Made by a program: the position numbers and the translations under genes. This document shows, piece by piece, positions 25,672 to 32,325 of a stretch of 64,000 nucleotides of DNA. Every line of letters begins with the position of its first letter. Within the stretch, counting starts at the first letter, position 1. The DNA comes from Microbacterium keratanolyticum (GTDB lineage Bacteria > Actinomycetota > Actinomycetes > Actinomycetales > Microbacteriaceae), in assembly GCF_016907255.1 (NCBI RefSeq), contig NZ_JAFBBQ010000001.1, forward strand, positions 1,550,001-1,614,000, written 5' to 3'. Below the pieces are notes generated by a model. The model was not told the origin of the DNA. It saw only the letters and a list, made by a program, of their open reading frames with translations, and did not search any database.

Positions 25672-26994
25672 ATGCAGGTCACAGCAAAGCAGCGCATGCG
25701 CGCCGCGGTCGTCGGCGTCGCCGCGCTCGCACTGGTGCTGACCGGATGTGCCGGGGCTTCAGGCTCGATTTCGTACGCCGGTCCCGCGCAGGTTGACGGT
25801 GCGCTGCCGCAGGAGACACAGGCACAGCTCAACGATGCCGTCACGCATGCGATGGCGGCCTCCGGTGCATCGGGTGCGATCGTCGGTGTGTGGGCGCCCT
25901 GGAGTGGCAGCTGGGTCACCGGTCTCGGTACGCAGACGGTCGACGGTACGACCGCCGTCGACGCCGAGATGTCCTTCCGTGTGGGTGATGTCACCCGTCT
26001 CATGACCTGCGACGTGCTCTACGCGCTCGCCGACCGAGACATCCTCGAACTCGACGACCCGGTCACGAAGTACGTCTCGGGCGTCGCCGACCTGTCTTCT
26101 GTGACACTCGTCCACCTCTGCAACGGCACGGGCGGGCTCGGCTCCTCCGCCGCTGTGGTGGGGCCGTCGATGCTGAACACCCCGAACCGTGCCTGGAACC
26201 CCAAAGAGCTCGCCAGCTTCGGTCTGGAGCGTTCGCGCCTGGCACCCGGCCTTCAGTACCAGGATTCGGATGCCGGCTACCTTCTGCTCGGGCTCGCGAT
26301 GGAGCGCGCATCCGGAAAGAAGATGGAAGAGCTGATCGACGAGTACGTGGCGGAGCCGCTCGATCTCGACAGCACGAAGCTTCCCGGCTCGGCACCGGGC
26401 ACTCCGGGTGATGCACCGCTCAACGGGCACTTCCTGTTGCCCGCAGAAGAGGGCGGCATGAACTGTGCGGCACCTGTCGACATCACGACGAGCTCCGCGA
26501 GCGCCGGGTTCTCCAATGCCGGCGCCGTGTCGACCATCACCGATCTCGGACGCTACGCGCAGGCAGAAGCGGTCCAGGCGCTGCGCATTCGCGAGAAGCC
26601 CCAGCGCTACGCCGAGGCCATGCCCGCGTACGCAGACGCGCCGTCCTGGCTGCAGGCCACCGGCGGCGGCTTCATGGTCGGATCCATGATCGGGCAGCAC
26701 GGCTGGGCGCCTGGCTATCTCACCGCCGCGTACTCCGACCCGACCACCGGGTTCACGGTCGCGGTCGTGCTCAACAACTCCGCTGCCGGCAAGGACCTCA
26801 TCGCGGCTCTCGCCTGGGAGCTCGCCGCGATCGCCTCCAAGGCACCGGCCGCCGCCGGACAGACCGCGCCCGAGTTCGGCCTGCCATTCACGGCCGAGCA
26901 GTACCGAGAGCAGGTCACGGCACTCGCGGTGTGCCCGATTGCGCCGCCCGCAGATGAGACTGCGCCGGTGGAGGGCGAAGAAGAAGAAGGCTGA
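25672..26994 (+). CDS. Beta-lactamase-fold lipoprotein, catalytic motifs lost
   Basis: A 440-residue lipoprotein (lipobox ALVLTGC, Cys26) with the serine beta-lactamase/DD-peptidase fold. The usual SxxK nucleophile motif reads D106-V-T-R109 in MSFRVGDVTRLMTC, and the usual YSN triad segment aligns with DSD at 198-200 (APGLQYQDSDAGYLLLG). Only the third motif region survives (QHGWAPGY). It is thus probably a non-enzymatic ligand-binding or scaffold protein at the outer face of the membrane. ATG 25672 is used because the signal peptide begins there; upstream TAGACT (25643) is too far for a leaderless start. Two residues replaced in both motifs make sequencing error unlikely. Confidence 0.8.
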   Translation: MQVTAKQRMRAAVVGVAALALVLTGCAGASGSISYAGPAQVDGALPQETQAQLNDAVTHAMAASGASGAIVGVWAPWSGSWVTGLGTQTVDGTTAVDAEMSFRVGDVTRLMTCDVLYALADRDILELDDPVTKYVSGVADLSSVTLVHLCNGTGGLGSSAAVVGPSMLNTPNRAWNPKELASFGLERSRLAPGLQYQDSDAGYLLLGLAMERASGKKMEELIDEYVAEPLDLDSTKLPGSAPGTPGDAPLNGHFLLPAEEGGMNCAAPVDITTSSASAGFSNAGAVSTITDLGRYAQAEAVQALRIREKPQRYAEAMPAYADAPSWLQATGGGFMVGSMIGQHGWAPGYLTAAYSDPTTGFTVAVVLNNSAAGKDLIAALAWELAAIASKAPAAAGQTAPEFGLPFTAEQYREQVTALAVCPIAPPADETAPVEGEEEEG

Positions 26995-27026
26995 GCCGCC
27001 TCCGCGGACTGACCGAGAGGGGCAGC

Positions 27027-28043
27027 ATGGCGATCATCGACAACGGGATCTACGTCGACGGTGTGCGCACGTCGAATCCGGCGACGCTCGATGAGACGTA
27101 CGAGCTCATGCGTCATCGCGGTGGTGTGGGCTGGATCGGCCTGTATCGCCCGAGCGAGACGGAGATCCGCTCGGTGGCGCAGGAGTTCGGGCTGCATGAG
27201 CTCGCCGTGGATGACGCTCTCGCCGGGCACCAGCGCGCGAAGCTGGAACGCTACGGAGACACGCTGTTCGTGGTGCTGCGTCCCGCCCGCTATCTCGATC
27301 CACTCGAGGAGGTCGAGTTCGGCGAACTGCATGTGTTCGTGGGACCCAACTTCGTGGTCACGATCCGCCACGCCGAGTCGCCCGACCTGGGTGCGGTGCG
27401 ACGGCGTCTGGAAGCCGATCCGGCGATGCTCGCCCGTGGGCCGGAGGCGATCCTGTACGCGATCCTCGATGAAGTCGTGGACGAGTATATGCCGGTGCTC
27501 GCGGGCCTCGAGAACGACATCGACGAGATCGAAGGGCAGCTGTTCGTCGAAGAAGCCGATGTGACGCAGCGCATCTACGAGCTCGCCCGTGAGGTCATCG
27601 ACTTCCAGCGGGCGACGCAGCCGCTCGCGGCCATGCTGGAGGCGCTGCTGCGCGGCTCGGAGAAGTACGCCGTGGATGTGGAGCTGCAGCGCCACCTGCG
27701 CGATGTGCTCGATCACGTGCTGCGGGTGAGTGAGCGTTCGGCATCGTTCCGCAGCATCCTCGACAACGCTCTGACGGTGGAGTCGACGATCGTCGCGCGC
27801 CGACAGAACGAGGAGATGCGTCGGATGACCGAGCTGAGCGTCCATCAGAACGAGGAAGTCAAGAAGATCTCCTCCTGGGCGGCGATCCTCTTCGCTCCGA
27901 CGGTCGTCGCCGGCATCTACGGCATGAACTTCACCGAGATGCCGGAGCTGGAGTGGGTGTTCGGGTATCCGATGGCTGTGGGGTTGATGCTCGCCATGGC
28001 CGGTGGCCTCTACCTGGTGTTCAAGAGACGGGGCTGGCTGTAG
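27027..28043 (+). CDS. corA: CorA-family magnesium/cobalt channel
   Basis: A 338-residue CorA. The N-terminal soluble funnel has GGVGWIGLYRPSETEI and LEDALAGHQRAKLERYGDTLFVVLR-type features (DDALAGHQRAKLERYGDTLF here). Two C-terminal helices flank the selectivity signature YGMNF (AGIYGMNFTEMPELEW). It forms a pentameric Mg2+ channel in the cytoplasmic membrane. An AGAGGGG ribosome site precedes the ATG. It stands alone between the lipoprotein and the antiporter, both on the same strand. Confidence 0.93.
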   Translation: MAIIDNGIYVDGVRTSNPATLDETYELMRHRGGVGWIGLYRPSETEIRSVAQEFGLHELAVDDALAGHQRAKLERYGDTLFVVLRPARYLDPLEEVEFGELHVFVGPNFVVTIRHAESPDLGAVRRRLEADPAMLARGPEAILYAILDEVVDEYMPVLAGLENDIDEIEGQLFVEEADVTQRIYELAREVIDFQRATQPLAAMLEALLRGSEKYAVDVELQRHLRDVLDHVLRVSERSASFRSILDNALTVESTIVARRQNEEMRRMTELSVHQNEEVKKISSWAAILFAPTVVAGIYGMNFTEMPELEWVFGYPMAVGLMLAMAGGLYLVFKRRGWL

Positions 28044-28150
28044 TCCGGCACGGGCCCTCCGCTTGCGAATGACGGGGTGCCCGAGCGCCGGGTTGTAGTC
28101 TTTCGTCGCGGGCTTCCCCGCGCAGACGACCCCCGAAGGAGCCGACGCCG

Positions 28151-29443
28151 ATGCCATCAGTCGTCTTGTTCGGGCTCGCCGCGATCATCCTCTGGTCGCT
28201 CGTCGCGCACCGCTTCGAGCGGTGGGGCGTCGCAGGACCGGCAGGTCTCATGCTGCTCGGCGCGCTCTCGGTCATCTGGGACGTCGACGCCTTCGGAGTG
28301 ACGATCGACTCGCACCTGGCGGAGAAGGTCGTTGAGATCATTCTCGCCGTGCTTCTCTTCGTGGATGCCACGGAGGTCAAGGGCGGTCTGTTCGGCGGCG
28401 AGGGTCGGGTGATCGCCCGTCTCGTGCTGATCGGTCTGCCCCTTTCGCTCGTCCTCGCTGTCGCATCCGGATTCTTCCTCGCCCCCGGCGCGGGCATCCT
28501 CGTCGCGCTCGTGCTGGCCTGCGTGCTCATGCCGACCGACTTCTCGTCGGCCGCGCAACTGCTGCGTGGGCGACACCTGCCGGAGCGCACCCGCCAGATC
28601 CTCAACGTCGAGAGCGGATACAACGACGGTCTGATCTCGCCCCTATTCAGCATGGCGCTCGCCGCCGCCGTCTTCGTGTTCGCGCTCGGACCGATCACCT
28701 CCGACACGATCGAGGTCACCGACGAGCAGGCATCTCAGCTCGAAGGTCCTGCGGAAGAGTTCGTCGTCGCCTTCTTCAATGCCGTTCCGGCGACCGTGAA
28801 CGCGCTGATCGTCGGAATCGTGTTGGGCGCGGGCATCGGTCTTCTGGTCGCGTTCGTCCGCCGGCGGGAGCTCGCCAACGCGGTGGGTGTGCGCTACATC
28901 ATGCTGCTCGTCCCCCTGGTCGCGTACGGCATCGCGACCCTTCCCGTGCTCGGCGCCAATGGCTTCGTCGCCGCGTTCGTCGCCGGCATCGCCTACCGTT
29001 TCGCGCGCACGCGGAATCTGCCGGAGCGTGAGATCGATCGCTCGGAGCTGCTCCTCATCGACGAGGTCGGCACTCTGACGGCCTACTTCGTCTGGTTCGT
29101 GGTCGGCGGTGCTGCCGTGCTCGTCTTCACGACGGGCGTCGACTGGCGCATCGTGCTGCTCGCGTTCCTGGCGCTGACGGTGCTGCGCATCGGGCCTGTG
29201 TACCTGTCACTCATGGGCAGCTCGGTGGCGCGTCAGGAGCGGCTGACGATCGGCGCACTCGGCCCGCGTGGCACGGCATCGATCGTGTTCGGCCTGCTCG
29301 CGTACAACGCGCTCCCCGAAGGCCCTGATGACGTCGTGCTCAGCGCGACCGTTCTCGTCGTCGTCGGCAGCATCCTGCTGCACGGCGTGATCGCGCCGTT
29401 CGCGGTGCGGCGGATCTACCGCGACGCCGCCGCAGTCAGCTAG
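28151..29443 (+). CDS. CPA1-type Na+/H+ antiporter
   Basis: A 430-residue protein with about twelve membrane helices. Ion-binding blocks LVLACVLMPTDFSSAAQLL and LNVESGYNDGLISPLF carry the Asp residues expected in the CPA1 exchange site. It exchanges sodium for protons across the cytoplasmic membrane for pH and salt balance. A GAAGGAG site lies about 10 bases before the ATG at 28151. A possible -10 TAGTCT is at 28096. Its stop overlaps the ddh stop by four bases in convergent orientation. Confidence 0.88.
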   Translation: MPSVVLFGLAAIILWSLVAHRFERWGVAGPAGLMLLGALSVIWDVDAFGVTIDSHLAEKVVEIILAVLLFVDATEVKGGLFGGEGRVIARLVLIGLPLSLVLAVASGFFLAPGAGILVALVLACVLMPTDFSSAAQLLRGRHLPERTRQILNVESGYNDGLISPLFSMALAAAVFVFALGPITSDTIEVTDEQASQLEGPAEEFVVAFFNAVPATVNALIVGIVLGAGIGLLVAFVRRRELANAVGVRYIMLLVPLVAYGIATLPVLGANGFVAAFVAGIAYRFARTRNLPEREIDRSELLLIDEVGTLTAYFVWFVVGGAAVLVFTTGVDWRIVLLAFLALTVLRIGPVYLSLMGSSVARQERLTIGALGPRGTASIVFGLLAYNALPEGPDDVVLSATVLVVVGSILLHGVIAPFAVRRIYRDAAAVS

Positions 29444-30426
29444 AGGAGCTCGGCGCGCAGTGCGGCGGGCGTCTTCGGTGACAGCAGTGCGGGGGCGACG
29501 TCGAGCACCGTGACGGCACCCGTGCGGCCCTGCTGATTGAGGCGGTGCGCCGCGCGGGCGTAGGTCACGAGCACGCTCGCCGTGAACTCGGGGTTGCTGT
29601 CGAGCGCGAGACGGTACTCGATCGTCTGCGACGCCTCGGTGCTCGTATTGCCGCTGCGGATGACGAAGCCGCCGTGCGGCATCGCGGAGTGGTCGCGAGC
29701 GAGCTCCTCCGCGCTGATGAAGTGCACGGTCGTGTCGTATTCGTCGAAGTAGTGCGGCATCGTGACGATGGCCTGCTCGACAGCGGCAGCATCCGCTCCG
29801 TCTTCGAGCACCACGAAGCACTCGCGCGTGTGCTTCTGGTTCGTCGCGAGCACGGGGCGTGATCCACTGCGCACAGCGTCGATCGCGGTGTCCGACGGCA
29901 GGGTGTACTGGGCGGCTCCCGCGACGCCGGGCACGCGGCGAACGGCGTCGGAGTGTCCTTGACTCAGCCCCCGGCCCCAGAAGGTGTACGTGTCGCCGTC
30001 GGGCAGGAGCGCTTCGCTGTACAGGCGGTTGATCGAGAAGAGGCCCGGGTCCCAGCCGACTGAGATCATCGCGGTGGTGCCGGCGGCCGTGGCCGGAGCA
30101 TCCATCGCCGCGAAGTACTCGGGGACGCGCGCATGCGTGTCGAAGCTGTCGACCGTGGTGAACAGCGCTGCGAGCTCGGGACCCTGGACGGGGAGGTCGT
30201 CCTTGGAACCGCCGCACAGGATGAGCACGTCGATCTCGTCCGTGAACGACGGAAGCTCGGTCATCGTGCGCACGACCGTGTCGGCGCCGAGGGTGGTGAC
30301 CTGCGCCGGATCGCGGCGCGTGAAGACACCCACGAGAGTCATGTCGGGATTCTTGTCGATGGCCGCTTCGACGCCGCGGCCCAGATTTCCATAGCCGGCG
30401 ATGCCGATGCGGATGTGCTCACTCAT
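29440..30426 (-). CDS. ddh: meso-Diaminopimelate D-dehydrogenase
   Basis: A 328-residue NADPH dehydrogenase. The nucleotide fold begins IRIGIAGYGNLGRGVEAAIDKN, followed by GVFTRRDP, ILCGGSKDDLP, and the substrate region TAMISVGWDPGLFS and PHGGFVIRSGNTS. It converts tetrahydrodipicolinate directly to meso-diaminopimelate, the one-step route to lysine and cell-wall precursor. The gene is known mainly in Corynebacterineae and scattered other bacteria. The ATG at 30426 follows a TAGCGT hexamer by 7 bases. A GTGAGC array begins just upstream of that hexamer. Confidence 0.93.
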   Translation of the reverse strand: MSEHIRIGIAGYGNLGRGVEAAIDKNPDMTLVGVFTRRDPAQVTTLGADTVVRTMTELPSFTDEIDVLILCGGSKDDLPVQGPELAALFTTVDSFDTHARVPEYFAAMDAPATAAGTTAMISVGWDPGLFSINRLYSEALLPDGDTYTFWGRGLSQGHSDAVRRVPGVAGAAQYTLPSDTAIDAVRSGSRPVLATNQKHTRECFVVLEDGADAAAVEQAIVTMPHYFDEYDTTVHFISAEELARDHSAMPHGGFVIRSGNTSTEASQTIEYRLALDSNPEFTASVLVTYARAAHRLNQQGRTGAVTVLDVAPALLSPKTPAALRAELL

Positions 30427-30433
30427 GCCTTCT

Positions 30434-30439
30434 ACGCTA
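30434..30439 (-). promoter_or_regulatory. -10 hexamer TAGCGT for ddh
   Basis: Ends 7 bases before the ddh ATG (30426), a leaderless arrangement. The GTGAGC array at 30443 begins 3 bases further upstream. Confidence 0.55.
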
Positions 30440-30442
30440 CCC

Positions 30443-30490
30443 GTGAGCGTGAGCGTGAGCGTGAGCGTGAGCGTGAGCGTGAGCGTGGGC
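30443..30490. repeat. GTGAGC hexanucleotide array
   Basis: Seven perfect GTGAGC units (30443-30484) and a decayed eighth (GTGGGC). It sits between the ddh promoter and the 3' end of the MarR gene (30500), occupying the place of the ddh -35 element. Confidence 0.95.
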
Positions 30491-30499
30491 GGGGCTGTG

Positions 30500-30967
30500 T
30501 CAGTGAACGGCGACCCGGCTGGCGCGATCTGCGGCGTGGGTGAGCTTCTCGAGGAACGCCACCACGACGGCATGGTCGTCGGACGGAAGGTCGTCGGCAA
30601 TGCGCTGCGTCTCGTTCTGGAACGCGACGACGGGCGCGCCGACGGTCTGCTCGGCGTGATCGGTCGCCGTGATGAGGAGGCTGCGGCGATCGGAGGGGTG
30701 GCGCACGCGCTCGATGGCGCCGGCGCGCTCGAGGCGGTCCAGCAGTGCGGTCATCGAGGCGGAGGTGACTCCCAGGTGCTTCGACAGATCGGTGGGCGTG
30801 ACGGCGTGCTTCGCCTCGGCCTGCGTGAGGAGGTAGCGCACGATGCGCATCTCGTTCTCGCTCATGCCCGACGCGGCTCGTGCACGGTCATTCATGGCGT
30901 TCTCGGCCATGCGATAGCGATGCAGTGCGTCGAGCACCTGCGTCACTGAGTCCGTCTTCTCTGCCAT
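30500..30967 (-). CDS. MarR-family regulator
   Basis: A 155-residue MarR. The winged helix is clear: AVTPTDLSKHLGVTSASMTALLDRLERAGAIERVRHPSDRRSLLITATDHAEQ, with the DxR wing (SDRRS). It likely represses its own or the divergent gene by binding the palindrome at 31022. ATG 30967 is chosen over 30994 because the family usually begins shortly before the first helix, and GGAAGAGG lies before it; the longer form is possible. Ligand unknown. Confidence 0.88.
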   Translation of the reverse strand: MAEKTDSVTQVLDALHRYRMAENAMNDRARAASGMSENEMRIVRYLLTQAEAKHAVTPTDLSKHLGVTSASMTALLDRLERAGAIERVRHPSDRRSLLITATDHAEQTVGAPVVAFQNETQRIADDLPSDDHAVVVAFLEKLTHAADRASRVAVH

Positions 30968-31021
30968 TTGATGCCTCTTCCCGCCGCCCATCATAGCAAG
31001 ATAGCAAGTGTGTCAGATAAG

Positions 31022-31055
31022 TAGTTTGACAAACTAGTTTTCTGGTGAGTAAGTT
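31022..31055 (+). promoter_or_regulatory. Promoter with overlapping palindromic operator
   Basis: TAGTTTG-A-CAAACTA (31022-31036) is a perfect 7-bp dyad whose centre contains an ideal -35, TTGACA (31026-31031). A -10 TAAGTT (31050-31055) follows after an 18-base spacer. A MarR-type regulator bound here would block the -35. The segment is unusually AT-rich. Confidence 0.7.
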
Positions 31056-31088
31056 TCTAACCACAACGAACCCAATCAAGGAGGCGTC

Positions 31089-31445
31089 ATGGGCAAGCTC
31101 TACTACGGCAACGCGATCGAACCGGTGGAAATGCCGGATCGGACGCTCGCTCACGTCAAGACGCTCATCACGACCAAGCTCCGCCGATCCGAGAGCTTCT
31201 CCCTGTCGTGGGATCGAATGGTCGACGGAGAGGTGCAGCGCTCGGGCATCTGGCTCCAGAGCTCGATCCCGCTTCGGTTCGAGCTGAGTGCCGAGGCTGC
31301 GACGAAGCTGGACATGGCCTATCTGCAGCAGCTCGCTCAGGCCGCCAACTCATCCGCCGGAGTCATCATCGATCTCTGCGAGGCTCCGATCGAGACGGAA
31401 GCGCAGACCATTCCGCGCATCAGCGAACTGGGGCGTGCAGCATGA
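31089..31445 (+). CDS. Small Microbacteriaceae-type protein (DUF7882-like)
   Basis: A 118-residue protein starting GKLYYGNAIEPVEMPDRTLAHVKTLITTKLRRSESFSLSW. This beginning is familiar from small proteins that are common in Microbacteriaceae and sometimes mislabelled as a DNA ligase; no ligase motif is present. No signal peptide or membrane helix is visible. CAAGGAGGCG lies before the ATG. It is coupled by ATGA to the next gene, and driven by the TTGACA promoter next to the MarR gene. Function unknown. Confidence 0.72.
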   Translation: MGKLYYGNAIEPVEMPDRTLAHVKTLITTKLRRSESFSLSWDRMVDGEVQRSGIWLQSSIPLRFELSAEAATKLDMAYLQQLAQAANSSAGVIIDLCEAPIETEAQTIPRISELGRAA

Positions 31446-31780
31446 GCATCATCGACGACGTCGTCACCCGGGTCAGTCCGGACGCGATCACCTGGAGCAA
31501 GGTGGATACAGATTTCTACGTCGCCTCGCGCGCCGGAGAGTACGTCGGCTCGGTCGACGGCACGGCAGACGGGCATTTCATCGGATTCGATGCCACGTCG
31601 ACACCGATCGGGCGCTACTCCGAACTCAAAGAGGCGCAGCGGGCTGTCGTTGAATGGAAGCCGGAGCAGGCACGCGAAGAAGACCGTCAGCTGTCAAAGG
31701 TTCTGATGCCGATCGCCACTGCCGCCGGCCTCGTCGCGAGTGTGACCGCAGTGACCGGGATGCTGATCGCCGCGGCGTGA
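31442..31780 (+). CDS. Small protein with C-terminal membrane helix
   Basis: A 112-residue protein. The N-terminal 75 residues are soluble with repeated short strands (FYVASRAGEYVGSVDGTADGHFIGFDATSTPIGRY), then a charged helix (EEDRQLSK) and one C-terminal membrane helix (VLMPIATAAGLVASVTAVTGMLIAAA). The start ATG overlaps the preceding stop, so the two are co-translated. I do not recognise the family; a tail-anchored partner of the preceding protein is a guess. Confidence 0.65.
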   Translation: MSIIDDVVTRVSPDAITWSKVDTDFYVASRAGEYVGSVDGTADGHFIGFDATSTPIGRYSELKEAQRAVVEWKPEQAREEDRQLSKVLMPIATAAGLVASVTAVTGMLIAAA

Positions 31781-31790
31781 TCCGCCGCGC

Positions 31791-32174
31791 TCAGCTCGTG
31801 ATCGGGTCAGGTTCGGTCTGAGCGCGGGTGCTGTCGTGCGCCAGCAGCGCCGCATCCGTCTTCATCTGCAGGAAGATGCACAGGCCGCTCAGCGCACCGA
31901 TGTCTGCCGACAGCTGCTCGAGTTCAATAGTGTCGAGGTCGAGGGCCTCACTTCGTGGCTCGAACGTGACGATCCACCGAGGGACGCCCTGAGCGATCAC
32001 GGGGTGGGCGTAGGTGATCGTCGATGCCGTGCGCAGTTCGACGACGACCAGGCCGGAGTTCGGGCCCGATTCGAAATTCTTGTCGAGGACGGCAACGTGC
32101 AGCGCCTCGGGCGCGCGGGACGCGAGGTACTCGGAAATCCAGGATTCGACTGTGTTGCGGTCGCGGTACGGCAT
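31791..32174 (-). CDS. Hypothetical protein
   Basis: A protein of about 127 residues from the ATG at 32174 (alternatives at 32237 and 32294 give longer forms). It begins MPYRDRNTVESWISEYLASRAPEALHV and is soluble with alternating strands and helices. The C-terminal end is polar (RAQTEPDPITS). A possible -10 TACGCT at 32214-32219 on this strand supports a start downstream of it. It converges on the small-protein pair with 10 bases between stops. Family not recognised. Confidence 0.6.
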   Translation of the reverse strand: MPYRDRNTVESWISEYLASRAPEALHVAVLDKNFESGPNSGLVVVELRTASTITYAHPVIAQGVPRWIVTFEPRSEALDLDTIELEQLSADIGALSGLCIFLQMKTDAALLAHDSTRAQTEPDPITS

Positions 32175-32325
32175 GATGACCCCGTCAGTTAGAAGTGCGA
32201 GTGCACTGATCTGAGCGTACCCCAGGGGCCTATGCATTTGTTGCTCTTGTATCTGCGCCGCCACGGGTGTAGGACTGAGCCAGCTGATGTTCACTGGGGA
32301 TCATCGGCATTGGGGTTGGTGGCTC

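Noticed and set aside
31089..31445. DNA ligase label for the small protein
   Set aside because: No KxDG or other ligase motif and too short; similar database names are probably mislabels.
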